From assembly GCF_000807255.1 (NCBI RefSeq), contig NZ_CP009268.1, positions 3,564,384 to 3,628,383 on the forward strand: DNA of 64,000 bases, read 5' to 3'. Made by a program: the position numbers and the translations under genes. Under the pieces are notes generated by a model. The model saw nothing but the letters and a program-made list of their open reading frames with translations, did not search any database and had not been told where the DNA came from. Below, piece by piece: positions 39,787 through 49,448 of this stretch (within the stretch, counting starts at the first letter, position 1; every line of letters begins with the position of its first letter). The stretch is from Clostridium pasteurianum DSM 525 = ATCC 6013. Its GTDB lineage: Bacteria > Bacillota > Clostridia > Clostridiales > Clostridiaceae.

Positions 39787-40051
39787 TATTTCCTCCAAAT
39801 TAGTTTGTTAGTTATAAATAATATTACATATAATTATACTAACTTTTTGAATTTTTTTCTAATAATTTTTCAATTATAATCCACTGTATTTAAAATTTGT
39901 CATAGACAATTATTTAATCATATAATTTATTTTCGTATATCTATAGACATTCTTGAATAATAATGTTATATTATATATAATACATATATGAATACTTGGT
40001 TTTATTTAAATACAATAAAATTAAAATATTTATAACTTGAGGTGATTATAT

Positions 40052-40933
40052 ATGGAAATAAAAGAATTTTATCATGATGCTATAGATGGAACTAAATTAT
40101 TTTTTAGAGAATGGATTCCAAATGGAGATATAAAAGGTGTTTTATGCATAATACATGGTCTTGGCGATCATAGTAACTGGTACAGTGGATTAGTAAATTA
40201 TATTAATAAGAATAAATTTGCCGTAATAGCCTTTGACCTCAGAGGACATGGAAAATCAGAAGGAAAAAGAGGTCATACCCCTTCTTATGAAATTTTTATG
40301 GATGATATAGATATATTATTAAATTTTGCAAAAAAACATTTTGGTAAAGTACCTACATTTTTTTACGGTCATAGTTTTGGAGGAAATCTAACATTGAATT
40401 ATGTACTGAGACGCAAGCCAGATATTAATGGAGTTATAATAAGCAGCCCTTGGCTTAGTCTGTATTCAGATCCACCTAAATCTAAACTGTATTTTACCTT
40501 TTTACTTAACAAAATATGGCCATCATTTTTAGTAGATAATATAGTTAATGAAGCTGCGCTATCTCATAATCCCGATATCCTTCAGGCTTATTCAAATGAT
40601 CCATTGACCCATAGCTGTATTTCAGCCAGGCTTTTCACTACTGCATACAGAGCAGGATTATGGGCTATAGATAATGCTTCAAATTTTAATGTTCCATTAT
40701 TATTAATTCATGGTGATTCAGATAAAATAACTTCTTCAGAAAAAAGTAAACTTTTTGCTGAAAAAGTTCCTAATAACTTGTGCACTATTAAAATCTATGA
40801 AGGACTATACCACTCCCTTCATAACGAATTATGCAATAAAAAGATATTTTCTAATATAGGTGAATGGATTAGTAAAACTGTATCTTCTAATATAGGAGCT
40901 GCAAATTCTATTTCTCATGAACTGCACTCTTAA
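40052..40933 (+). CDS. Alpha/beta hydrolase, monoacylglycerol lipase type
   Basis: A 293-residue serine hydrolase of the Hydrolase_4 family (lysophospholipase/monoglyceride lipase). The oxyanion/His segment is IIHGLGDHS near residue 35, the nucleophile elbow GHSFGG near residue 111, the acid IHGDSDKITS near residue 226 and the catalytic His YHSLHNE near residue 256. Begins DGTKLFFREW, typical of the family. No signal peptide. Stands alone; 253 bases of AT-rich leader show nothing else. Confidence 0.88.
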   Translation: MEIKEFYHDAIDGTKLFFREWIPNGDIKGVLCIIHGLGDHSNWYSGLVNYINKNKFAVIAFDLRGHGKSEGKRGHTPSYEIFMDDIDILLNFAKKHFGKVPTFFYGHSFGGNLTLNYVLRRKPDINGVIISSPWLSLYSDPPKSKLYFTFLLNKIWPSFLVDNIVNEAALSHNPDILQAYSNDPLTHSCISARLFTTAYRAGLWAIDNASNFNVPLLLIHGDSDKITSSEKSKLFAEKVPNNLCTIKIYEGLYHSLHNELCNKKIFSNIGEWISKTVSSNIGAANSISHELHS

Positions 40934-41039
40934 ACTTTTTATGTATATATTAATTTTTAAAATAGACTCCTTAAATAAAAAAACAGTAAAATTTCTGTAA
41001 ATTTAAGAGGTCTATTTTTGTTACGTGATATAATTATAT

Positions 41040-41180
41040 TGAAGCAAGTTTCTTAATTCAGGTAGGGGTGCTTTTACCCCATCTAAATTTTAGAACTGCA
41101 AATACATGGCTTACTTGGCGTTGAACTCCCACTTGAAGAAATTGGAGACTTACGCCAAGTTAGTTAGGTGAAACAACATT
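41040..41180. repeat. Structured intergenic segment, possible IS200/IS605-type end remnant
   Basis: Three nested structures lie together: a GGGGT/ACCCC hairpin at 41065-41080, an ACTTGGCG/CGCCAAGT inverted repeat enclosing about 40 bases at 41114-41161, and internal short stems. GC content is well above the surroundings. Small hairpin-bounded segments like this are typical of IS200/IS605 ends or their non-autonomous derivatives, or of a structured RNA. No transposase or TnpB is present. Confidence 0.4.
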
Positions 41181-41185
41181 GTTAC

Positions 41186-41247
41186 TAAAAAATTTTTATA
41201 CATAAGATAATTTACTTAAATAAATTATCTTATGTATAAATTTTGTT
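41186..41247. repeat. Long near-perfect inverted repeat upstream of moxR
   Basis: AATTTTTATACATAAGATAA and its complement pair over more than 20 bases around an ACTTAA loop, 50 bases before the moxR start. There is no strong T-run on the plus strand. It could be a processing hairpin, an operator or the end of the structured segment before it. Confidence 0.6.
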
Positions 41248-41295
41248 TACATCAAACTGAAAATAAATTTGTAAAATTTCAAGGAGGGAATACAC

Positions 41296-42234
41296 TTGAT
41301 AAAAGACATGGAAAAAGTCATAGAAAATATATCAAAAGTTGTAATTGGAAAAGAATCTGTAGTTATAGATATATTAAAGGCAATTTTAGCGGAAGGACAT
41401 ATTTTAATTGAAGATGTACCTGGTGTTGGCAAAACTATGTTAATAAAAGCTCTAAGCAAAAGTATAGATTTAAGTTTTAATAGAATTCAATTTACTCCAG
41501 ATATATTACCTTCTGATATACTAGGAGTTTCTATCTATAATCAACAAGCACATGAATTCAATTTCAAAAAAGGTCCAATTTTTGCAAATATGATCTTAGC
41601 AGATGAAATAAATAGAACTTCTCCCAAAACTCAAAGCGCATTAATTGAAGTTATGGAAGAAAAACAAGTCAGTGATGGTAATAATACTTACCTTTTAGAT
41701 TTACCTTTTATGGTAATGGCTACTGAAAATCCATTAGAATACTCTGGAACTTTTTCTCTTCCCGAAGCCGTTCTAGATAGGTTTCTAATTAAATTATCTT
41801 TAGGCTATCCCTCAAAGGATGAAGAAATAAAAATGTTATCCACTTATAAAACTAAAAATCCGTTAGATAGTATATTTCCAGTAATAAATTTAGAAGAATT
41901 AAAACTTCATCAGAACAATGTAAAAAAAGTAAATGTAAGTCATAAAATATTAGAATTCATAGTTGATATAGTTAATAAAACAAGAAATTGCGACGAATTA
42001 CTCCTGGGAGCTTCTCCAAGGACTTCTATTGCACTGCTAAAAATATCTCAGGCAACAGCCTATATAAATAACAGAAACTATGTAACTCCAGATGATATAA
42101 AAGAAAATATAAAAAAAGTACTTTCCCATAGAATAATAATATCAAAAGAACACAGATTTAACGGTACTAATACATCTGATATTATTGATAGTATTATTAA
42201 AAAAGTATCAGTACCAGATATTAAGTATGCATGA
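41296..42234 (+). CDS. MoxR-type AAA+ ATPase
   Basis: A 312-residue MoxR ATPase, a chaperone-like AAA+ family that typically activates partners with VWA or DUF58 domains. Walker A is EDVPGVGKTML near residue 40, Walker B LADEINRTSPKTQSALIEVM near residue 103, sensor 1 MATENP near residue 135 and the arginine region LPEAVLDRF near residue 152. TTG 41296 is chosen because AGGAGG is 7 bases upstream. First of a three-gene operon with DUF58 and a transglutaminase; overlaps the next gene by four bases. Confidence 0.92.
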   Translation: MIKDMEKVIENISKVVIGKESVVIDILKAILAEGHILIEDVPGVGKTMLIKALSKSIDLSFNRIQFTPDILPSDILGVSIYNQQAHEFNFKKGPIFANMILADEINRTSPKTQSALIEVMEEKQVSDGNNTYLLDLPFMVMATENPLEYSGTFSLPEAVLDRFLIKLSLGYPSKDEEIKMLSTYKTKNPLDSIFPVINLEELKLHQNNVKKVNVSHKILEFIVDIVNKTRNCDELLLGASPRTSIALLKISQATAYINNRNYVTPDDIKENIKKVLSHRIIISKEHRFNGTNTSDIIDSIIKKVSVPDIKYA

Positions 42235-43364
42235 TAAAATTTAAATTTTCTTTTATAATAACTTTATTTTTACTTATAATAGTTCAATATTTCTATGGGA
42301 ATCAAATAATTAACTCTTTATTATTAGTATTTTTTTTAATTTTAGTATTTTCATTGTTATCATTAATTTTCTTGAGAAACTATATATCTATTGATTTAAA
42401 TTACTCAGAAAAGCAAAAATTTTTCACTGATGAAAATATTAAAATTTTATTACATATTCATAATAGAAGCCCTTTTTTATACCCTAATATAAAATTTTCT
42501 TCTGATTTTTTTAGTGAAAAAACTCTAACTTTAATGCCTTTTAAGAAAGTTAATATGGAGCTAAATTTTAAAGTAAATACTAGAGGATTTTATACTTCCA
42601 CAAATTGCTTTTTTAAGGCAAATGACCTATTTTTAATATCTTCTAAAAAATTAAATCTTAAAAATGAATTTACTTTAACGGTATATCCTAAAAATATGCA
42701 ATTACCCTTAAACATTGAGAAGCTTGTTGATAGTTCAATCAGTTTGTCTAGTAACGATAAAAATTTATATCCTTCTGATACCTATTCATATATTGACAAA
42801 TTTACAGAAGGAGATAATTTAAAAAATATACATTGGAAATTAAGTGCTAAAAAAAATAATTTATATATAAAAAGATTTGATACCTCAGTAAAAAATGATG
42901 TTTATATTTATATGGACATGACAGACTGCTTACTCTTATCTGATACTTTTGATAATATAACAGATGAAACTTTAGTTTCATTTTCACTATCTATAATTAA
43001 ATATCTATTATTTATGCATAAAACCATTTATTTAAATATAGAAAATTTAGAAAGTACAGTTTTTCAATTGGAAAATGATAATGATTATAATTTAGTTTTA
43101 TCTTATTACTTAGAACATAAGAGTTTAGGAAAAGGTAACTTTTTTAACAATATTCTAGAAAAAGAATTAACAATTATGGAAAATCATAAAACTATTTTTA
43201 TTATAACTTATACAATATCACTAAAAAGTATAGAAATACTTTCAAAAATATCAGCTAATTGTGAACTCTTAATTATTTTTACACTGATGGATGTTCCACC
43301 TACTATAAAAAATCTTTTATCCAATAATAATATAAAAGTAGCATCCATAATATCTGGGAGGTGA
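42231..43364 (+). CDS. DUF58 domain membrane protein
   Basis: A 377-residue protein with two N-terminal hydrophobic helices (residues 5-48), an extracytoplasmic or cytosolic beta region and the DUF58 core, whose signature here is YIDKFTEGDNLKNIHWKLSAKKNNLYIKR (about residues 185-213; normally REYxxGDxxRxIdWkasAR). DUF58 is a VWA-related fold. It sits between MoxR and a transglutaminase in the standard gene order. Function of the trio is not established; membrane-linked protein assembly or modification is suspected. Confidence 0.9.
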   Translation: MIKFKFSFIITLFLLIIVQYFYGNQIINSLLLVFFLILVFSLLSLIFLRNYISIDLNYSEKQKFFTDENIKILLHIHNRSPFLYPNIKFSSDFFSEKTLTLMPFKKVNMELNFKVNTRGFYTSTNCFFKANDLFLISSKKLNLKNEFTLTVYPKNMQLPLNIEKLVDSSISLSSNDKNLYPSDTYSYIDKFTEGDNLKNIHWKLSAKKNNLYIKRFDTSVKNDVYIYMDMTDCLLLSDTFDNITDETLVSFSLSIIKYLLFMHKTIYLNIENLESTVFQLENDNDYNLVLSYYLEHKSLGKGNFFNNILEKELTIMENHKTIFIITYTISLKSIEILSKISANCELLIIFTLMDVPPTIKNLLSNNNIKVASIISGR

Positions 43365-43368
43365 TATA

Positions 43369-45582
43369 TTGAAAAAAATTTATATTCCCATAGCTATAAT
43401 AAATATTATACTAATCATTATTCTAATCAATAAAGCTTATATTGTTACAAATATTTCCTATAAAAATATAACACTACTATTTATAATGACCTTATTAGTA
43501 TTTGAATTCATATCCTATATTGTAAGCAATTACAAAAATATTTCTATACTATTATTGATTTTACTTTTAATGTCTATTGCATATATATTTATTTATAAAT
43601 ATTCTGATTTAACAACATTTTTCAGTAATTTATTTAATTTGGGATTAAAAATAAACACATTGACTACAACTAGTTCTAAGGTAGATTTTTCATTAATTTT
43701 TCCATTTTATATTTTAATAATACCTTTACTAACATTCTTTTATATCATTCTCTCTAAGTTTAACCTAGGCATAGTAATAATATTATTTAATACAGTTATA
43801 TTATTATTATATTACTTACTAGGATTTAATAAGGAGACTATGTATATTTTACCTGCATATATTTTCTTAAATTTTATAAACTTAAACTTATTTAAAATTA
43901 ACACTATACAAATTAAAAAATTCCAAATGAAATTTATTGTTATCTATTATTTAATTATATGTATAACTTTTTCTAGTATTATATATTTACTTGTTCCTTT
44001 TACCGCTGACAAGAGCACAAATTGGCTTCAATATAGATTTAATGACATATTGCATATTAACAAAAATATTCCCTCTGATTTTGCTACTATTGGTTTAAAT
44101 ACTTCTAGTACCTCTTTTCTCGGAAGTAAATTGCAGATAAACAATATTAGACTTTCCCTTCTAAAGGGTGATGTACCTAAATATTTAAAGACAAAAGTTT
44201 ACTATGACTATAATTATAATAGATGGATAGAAAATAGATCCTTACCTTCAATAAAATCTAAACAATCACTAAATGTAGCTAACTTAATGCCGAAGGGTGA
44301 ATTTGCTGAAAGAAATATTAAGTATAATAGAGAGAAAGAAACTAAAATTAAAACTATTTCAATTGAAACATTAAATGATAGTTTTGATGACGTAATGATA
44401 TCTCCTAACTATATTACAAAAGTAGCTTCACCTAAAACCTCAAATATATATATGTATAATAACGAAAATTATTTAACTGGACAATCTCAACACAATTATA
44501 CTATAAATTATTATGATTATAGTGATACAGAAACTATAGAAAATTATTCAAATTCTCCATATAAAGATGATATAAACACACTGAACAGCATTGTAGGTAA
44601 AAATAATATTAATTATGAGTTAATAAATGACTCATTAAAATTTACAAGTTCTGAAAGAGTAAGAAATTTAGCAAAAGAAATAACTTTAGGAGCTAGAGAT
44701 AATAATGATAAACTAAAGCTTATACAGAGATATCTTCTTAATAATTATAAATACAGCTTACAACCTAATGCAATTAATATTAATTCACCAGACTATGTAG
44801 ATTTCTTTTTATTTAATGAAAAAAAAGGATATTGTAAGTCTTTTGCTACTGCTGCTGTAATGTTGTGTAGAGCTGTAGGCATACCCTCTAGATATGTTGA
44901 AGGCTTTAAAGTTAGGGGCGAAGTTGACAATATGGGAAATTATGTTATAAGATCCTATGATGCTCACGCGTGGGTTGAGGTCCTTACTTCTGCAGATAAG
45001 GGTATTTGGTCTATACTAGAAACTACCCCCATCCCCGATTTTGAAAATAGTGCTGCAAATGATATAGAAGTTACTCAAGAAGAAACAAATATTCAAAATA
45101 CCGAATCACCACAGGAAAGAAACCTACAGAATAATGCTAAGCAAACTGAACCTAATTTAGAAAATTCTAATAAAGAAAAACAGTATAATTTAAACAACAA
45201 ACTTCACAATATTAATCTCATTAAAAATTATAATTATATACTTATTAGTGGGGCTATAATTATAATACTTATATTGATCAAACTATTGAGAAGAAAATTT
45301 ATCATAAGACGGATAAATAATAGTGAATCTCTAATACCTCTGTATATATTCATATTAAAAAGATTAAAAACTATAAACGTAACAAAACTATCCTACGAAA
45401 CTGACAAAGAATTTGCCCTTAGAATAAAAGACAAATTGGATATTGAATCGCTTGTAGAAGCTGTGTATAAAGAGACCTATGGGGATGAAAAAACTATCTT
45501 GGAAAAATTCTCTTTAATTACATCTGTAGAAAAAACAGTAAAAGACAATTCAAATATACTTAAATATTATATATTTTTTTAG
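43369..45582 (+). CDS. Membrane transglutaminase-like protein (TgpA type)
   Basis: A 737-residue protein with about six spans in residues 1-210 and an external region containing a transglutaminase/protease-like core: Cys in KKGYCKSFATAAVML near residue 486, His in SYDAHAWVEVL near residue 525 and acidic WSILETTP near residue 545. An Asn/Gln/Glu-rich linker (about 565-610) follows, then one span near 625 and a cytosolic DUF4129-like tail. Third gene of moxR-DUF58-TGase. Likely acts on extracytoplasmic proteins; the substrate is unknown. Confidence 0.9.
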   Translation: MKKIYIPIAIINIILIIILINKAYIVTNISYKNITLLFIMTLLVFEFISYIVSNYKNISILLLILLLMSIAYIFIYKYSDLTTFFSNLFNLGLKINTLTTTSSKVDFSLIFPFYILIIPLLTFFYIILSKFNLGIVIILFNTVILLLYYLLGFNKETMYILPAYIFLNFINLNLFKINTIQIKKFQMKFIVIYYLIICITFSSIIYLLVPFTADKSTNWLQYRFNDILHINKNIPSDFATIGLNTSSTSFLGSKLQINNIRLSLLKGDVPKYLKTKVYYDYNYNRWIENRSLPSIKSKQSLNVANLMPKGEFAERNIKYNREKETKIKTISIETLNDSFDDVMISPNYITKVASPKTSNIYMYNNENYLTGQSQHNYTINYYDYSDTETIENYSNSPYKDDINTLNSIVGKNNINYELINDSLKFTSSERVRNLAKEITLGARDNNDKLKLIQRYLLNNYKYSLQPNAININSPDYVDFFLFNEKKGYCKSFATAAVMLCRAVGIPSRYVEGFKVRGEVDNMGNYVIRSYDAHAWVEVLTSADKGIWSILETTPIPDFENSAANDIEVTQEETNIQNTESPQERNLQNNAKQTEPNLENSNKEKQYNLNNKLHNINLIKNYNYILISGAIIIILILIKLLRRKFIIRRINNSESLIPLYIFILKRLKTINVTKLSYETDKEFALRIKDKLDIESLVEAVYKETYGDEKTILEKFSLITSVEKTVKDNSNILKYYIFF

Positions 45583-45662
45583 ATACACAAACTTATTTAA
45601 AAGTAAGAATTGTTACCCCGGATGAATTTATGCAGCATGTAAAAAATACTATTAAACGCTAA
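45583..45662 (+). pseudogene. Gene fragment resembling a PIN-domain toxin C-terminus
   Basis: An open tail reading YLKVRIVTPDEFMQHVKNT ends at TAA 45660-45662. The phrase IVTPxEF is typical of the C-terminal end of PIN-domain toxin proteins. No start or upstream body is present because the transglutaminase gene occupies that space. Low-confidence remnant. Confidence 0.35.
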
Positions 45663-45721
45663 AAATTTTATATTAAAATAAACAATTGGCATACTAGTTT
45701 TATTTTTAAATACCTAAATAA

Positions 45722-45768
45722 TAAAAACACTATGAGAATTTAATGATATAATTTCATAGTGTTTTTAG
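45722..45768. terminator. Bidirectional terminator between transglutaminase and metK
   Basis: AAAAACACTATGA / TCATAGTGTTTTT inverted repeat between convergent genes, with A- and T-runs on each side. Confidence 0.88.
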
Positions 45769-45849
45769 AAATATAAGAATTTAGTTCATAAATTACCTCT
45801 ACAAAGATACTGGTAAAAAACCAATCTACCAAATTAATTTTAATGATTA

Positions 45850-47034
45850 TTATATATATTTTTTTATCTCATTAACTTTATCAAGTTGCTCCCAAGGTAA
45901 ATCTACGTCTGTTCTTCCAAAATGTCCATACGCTGCTGTTTGTCTGTATATTGGTCGTCTTAAGTTAAGATCTCTTATAATAGCAGCTGGCCTTAAATCA
46001 AATACTTTTTTTATTATTTCTACTATTTTTTCTTCTTTTATTTTGCCTGTACCAAAGGTATCTGCCGTAATTGATACTGGTCTTGCAACACCTATAGCAT
46101 AAGCTAATTCTATTTCAACTTTATCTGCCACTCCTGCTGCCACTAAATTCTTTGCAACCCATCTAGCTGCATAAGCTCCTGATCTATCTACTTTTGTAGG
46201 ATCTTTCCCCGAAAAAGCTCCACCTCCATGTCTACCATAACCACCATAGGTATCAACTATAATTTTTCTTCCTGTTAAACCAGAGTCACCTTGAGGTCCG
46301 CCAATTACAAATCTACCTGTAGGGTTTATTAAATATTTTGTATTTTCATTTATAAATTCTGATGGAACTACTGCCTTTATCACATATTTCTTTATATCCT
46401 CTTCTATTTGCTCACGACTTACATCAGGACTATGCTGAGTAGAAACCACAATAGTATGAACTCCTATAGGTTTATCACCATCATCATATTGGATAGTAAC
46501 CTGAACTTTTCCATCTGGCCTCAAATACTTCAAAGTTCCATCCTTTCTAACATCAGTTAATTTCTTTGACAATTTATGTGCTAAATCTATTGGCAATGGA
46601 AGATATTCTGGCGTTTCATTGATTGCAAATCCAAACATCATTCCCTGATCACCTGCTCCTATAGCTTCAATATCGTCTTTTTCTCCCTGTCTAGCTTCTA
46701 ATGCTTCATCTACCCCCTGAGCTATATCTGCTGACTGTTCATCAAGTGAGGTTATTACTGAGCAGGTACTAGCATCAAATCCATATTTTGCACGATCATA
46801 TCCTATTTCTGCAATAGTTTTTCTAACTATTTTAGGAATATCTACATAAGCCTTTGTTGATATCTCCCCAACAAGTAATACTAAACCAGTTGTTACCACA
46901 GTTTCACAAGCAACTCTTGAGTTCTTATCCTTTTCTATAAGTGCATCTAATACTGCATCAGATATTTGATCGCATATTTTATCTGGATGTCCCTCAGTAA
47001 CAGATTCGGATGTAAATAATCTTGTCATTTTCAA
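45850..47034 (-). CDS. metK: S-adenosylmethionine synthetase MetK
   Basis: A 394-residue MetK making SAM from methionine and ATP. Signatures: [16 protein letters not shown] at residues 7-22, [10 protein letters not shown] near residue 128, and [19 protein letters not shown] near residue 275 (with the P-loop-like glycine run). Full length. About 250 AT-rich bases separate it from yezD, so it may be part of the SAM-I-controlled transcript or have its own promoter. It marks the start of the sulfur-metabolism island. Confidence 0.95.
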   Translation of the reverse strand: MKMTRLFTSESVTEGHPDKICDQISDAVLDALIEKDKNSRVACETVVTTGLVLLVGEISTKAYVDIPKIVRKTIAEIGYDRAKYGFDASTCSVITSLDEQSADIAQGVDEALEARQGEKDDIEAIGAGDQGMMFGFAINETPEYLPLPIDLAHKLSKKLTDVRKDGTLKYLRPDGKVQVTIQYDDGDKPIGVHTIVVSTQHSPDVSREQIEEDIKKYVIKAVVPSEFINENTKYLINPTGRFVIGGPQGDSGLTGRKIIVDTYGGYGRHGGGAFSGKDPTKVDRSGAYAARWVAKNLVAAGVADKVEIELAYAIGVARPVSITADTFGTGKIKEEKIVEIIKKVFDLRPAAIIRDLNLRRPIYRQTAAYGHFGRTDVDLPWEQLDKVNEIKKYI

Positions 47035-47291
47035 TCACCTTCTAAATTAAATTTATATATAAATATTAAATATCTTTATAATTAAAAAAAATCATTTAAA
47101 GCAATATACTTTATATTATACATATTTATTTTATAGGTTTTATAGGAAATCTTGCTTCGTATTATAAAATTATTATGAATTTAATACAATAGTAGTTTGA
47201 GCTTTATAAATTGTTTAATATTGTAAATAATTATATAAAATAATTTCAATTTCTATAAACTAAATGATTTTTTCAATAATTAACATTAACT

Positions 47292-47468
47292 TTATTTAAG
47301 TCTTATTTTTTCATTTGTTTCAATTTGTATAAGGACTCCATCTTGAACAACTAGTGTTACTGAACCATATTTTATTTCACTTAATAATTGCACTATTTTT
47401 TCTAAATTTGCTTGAGAAACAGGATTTTTCTTTTTATACAATCTACTTACATTATTTGTACCTTCCAA
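47292..47468 (-). CDS. YezD-like small protein (DUF2292)
   Basis: A 58-residue ORF missed by length filters. TTG 47468 is preceded by AGGGGG eight bases upstream. The family core is LLSEIKYGSVTLVVQDG followed by VLIQIETNEKIRL, matching YezD/DUF2292 proteins, which in Firmicutes occur next to sulfur assimilation and methionine genes. Its role is unknown; the fold predicts a small helix plus beta hairpin. It is the first gene after a SAM-I riboswitch, which independently supports both its coding status and a link to sulfur supply. Confidence 0.85.
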   Translation of the reverse strand: MEGTNNVSRLYKKKNPVSQANLEKIVQLLSEIKYGSVTLVVQDGVLIQIETNEKIRLK

Positions 47469-47536
47469 AATATTTTCCCCCTAAAAATATAATTTTTTCA
47501 AATAATTCATTATCCTCCTAGTCACTCAACACATAA

Positions 47537-47578
47537 TAAAAACCTCCCTATCCAATATATGGATGAAAGAGGTATTTT
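47537..47578 (-). terminator. Expression-platform terminator of SAM-I riboswitch
   Basis: On the minus strand an ACCTCtttcATCC/GGATagggAGGT-type hairpin is followed by TTTTT, directly downstream of the aptamer and before yezD. Confidence 0.85.
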
Positions 47579-47591
47579 AACTCATATAACC

Positions 47592-47704
47592 TCCCTCATC
47601 TATCGTTACCATTCAACTGCAGGATTTGGCACCTTTCTAAAAAATACATATGAAGGTTGCCGAAGCTTCATCAGGCCAGTCCTTCTGCTTCTCTTGATGA
47701 GATC
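47592..47704 (-). promoter_or_regulatory. SAM-I riboswitch (S-box)
   Basis: The minus strand carries the S-box sequence in order: CTCATCAAGAGAAGCAGAAG, GGACTGGCCTGATGAAGCTT, CGGCAACC, AAGGTGCCAAATCCTGCAG and GGTAACGATAGATGAGGG, with CTCATC/GATGAG closing P1. It governs yezD and perhaps metK; SAM should switch the transcript off through the following terminator. The flanking 47705-47880 is AT-rich. Confidence 0.95.
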
Positions 47705-47879
47705 AATTTAGTATTACTTTATAGCGAATTATCTTAATTATTATTGCAACGTCGTCTACTAAACATATAAGAAAAGTAGGTATTTAATCACACTAAAACT
47801 TACTTAATATATTTTTAACATATAAATAGGATTTTGTCAATGAATTAAAAATATATTAGCAAAATTACTCTGTATGAAT

Positions 47880-47917
47880 ATAAAGGCTACTGAATATATA
47901 TTCAGTAGCCTTTACCT
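47880..47917 (-). terminator. Terminator of the second NifD-like gene
   Basis: A 14-bp perfect hairpin (AAAGGCTACTGAAT and complement) lies 15 bases after the stop codon. Confidence 0.85.
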
Positions 47918-47930
47918 CGTTAAATTATAC

Positions 47931-49397
47931 TTATTTTGCTTCTTTTTTCATAAACAGTGAATTATCCTGATTATACCACCAATCTGTATAAGGTAATTTA
48001 ACTCTAGCTGCTAGATTTTTTTCAAAACTTCTGTTTCTTATTGTATCAAGTACTGTATATGCAAAATCCAAGGTTCCTTTATACCCAAATATCATATACT
48101 CATCATTAACGCATAGTGCAGATGCACCCTGTTTTATTGCCCATACTGTAGTTCCCGGATGACGTGAAAAATATATATCAGGTTTATATTCATTTAGTAT
48201 ATTAAGTATTTCATAATTTTGCTGGTCTGCTACACTTACTTTAAAATTGTAAGGTGAATTCTCATCTAAGTATTTAAGTGCTGCTGGAAGTTCTCCATTA
48301 TCATGCTTCTTATCATGATGCCAGGATGCTGCCCATACTACTTCCATACCTAATTCCTGAAGCACGCGGGATACCTCATAAGTATAACCAGGTCCCATTC
48401 CAAGTACTGCTCTTAAACCTTTAAGTTCCTTCTTTACTTCTTCTATTTTAGGTAAGTATATAGCCCTTTCTCTCTCTATATAGGCTTCAACTTCTGCTTC
48501 CTTATTTATAACCTTTCCTATACCTCTAAGCCAGGTTTCAAAACCGGCAACTCCCAATGGATTTATAGTTTTTACAAAAGGAACTCCATATTTTTCTTCC
48601 AGGCCATTTCCAAGATAAGATCCCAGCACACCACATATACTTACTGTTGCCAAGGATTCTGACAAGTGAGAAAGCTCTTCAACTGTGGAATTTCTATACA
48701 AAAATAGAGGCTTAACACCAAAATTTGAAAATATACTAATTATTTCCTCTCTGGCACTTTCATAAAAGTTTTTAAAATTTATTACGCTAACTTTCTTTTC
48801 TGGCGGTTTAACAATACTTGTAAGTACAGCATGATCTGAAGCATCAAAACCCGTTGCCCAGATTCTTGATCTGAATCCTTCACAATGTACTGCTGCTATA
48901 GGTACTGGTATTTCCTTTTTAAGTTCTTCCACAACACTGTCAACATCTTCTCCTATAATACCTGTCAGGCAGGATGTACCTATAAAAATTGCTTTTGGCT
49001 TATATCTATTATAGGTTTCTTTTACTATATCACTAAGGCTGCTTGCGCCGCCAAACACCGTATCCTTTTCACTCATATCTGTTCCTACAAAAACTGTAGC
49101 ATTTGTAACTCCCCTTTTAGCAGCTAGTTGTCTATTAGTAACTTCTGATCTTGGGGCATTAGCTGTACATCCAGAAGGAGCATGATTTATTATTGCTACA
49201 TCTCTTATACCTGAAAGTTGACTCAGTGCACAACCAGCATTACAGGAACTGGATTGACTAAAGCATCTGTCCCTATTCTTTAAGCTTCCACATTTTGATT
49301 TGCTGACAATATCGTGAAGATCACCACTATAACCTGTTACAGATCCCAAACGATTTTCTCTTGTGGGTACTGCAGATAGTTTTAAATTAATTGACAT
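47931..49397 (-). CDS. Second NifD-like (nitrogenase-like component 1 alpha) subunit, unpaired paralog
   Basis: A 488-residue nitrogenase-like alpha subunit, by my alignment identical to the 54202-55668 protein at all but about 15 positions. Putative P-cluster-type cysteines (52/56, 77 and 143) and the cofactor-side Cys 255 (TVSICGVLGS) are all present. Changes cluster at 80-85, right after Cys77 (TANAPRSEV versus TAMAPNTDV), plus S59 and 203-235. There is no K subunit beside it. Leader and RBS differ from the other copy. It could form an alternative enzyme with the single K subunit, or be a conversion reservoir. Confidence 0.88.
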   Translation of the reverse strand: MSINLKLSAVPTRENRLGSVTGYSGDLHDIVSKSKCGSLKNRDRCFSQSSSCNAGCALSQLSGIRDVAIINHAPSGCTANAPRSEVTNRQLAAKRGVTNATVFVGTDMSEKDTVFGGASSLSDIVKETYNRYKPKAIFIGTSCLTGIIGEDVDSVVEELKKEIPVPIAAVHCEGFRSRIWATGFDASDHAVLTSIVKPPEKKVSVINFKNFYESAREEIISIFSNFGVKPLFLYRNSTVEELSHLSESLATVSICGVLGSYLGNGLEEKYGVPFVKTINPLGVAGFETWLRGIGKVINKEAEVEAYIERERAIYLPKIEEVKKELKGLRAVLGMGPGYTYEVSRVLQELGMEVVWAASWHHDKKHDNGELPAALKYLDENSPYNFKVSVADQQNYEILNILNEYKPDIYFSRHPGTTVWAIKQGASALCVNDEYMIFGYKGTLDFAYTVLDTIRNRSFEKNLAARVKLPYTDWWYNQDNSLFMKKEAK

Positions 49398-49448
49398 AAT
49401 CTTCTCCCCCTAAAGTTTAAATATTTTAATTTATTCTCAACTTTAAAT

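Noticed and set aside
48885-49127. Plus-strand frame of 80 codons, repeated almost identically at 55156-55398
   Set aside because: It recurs only because the two NifD-like genes are near-identical; it is the antisense shadow of their coding sequence.
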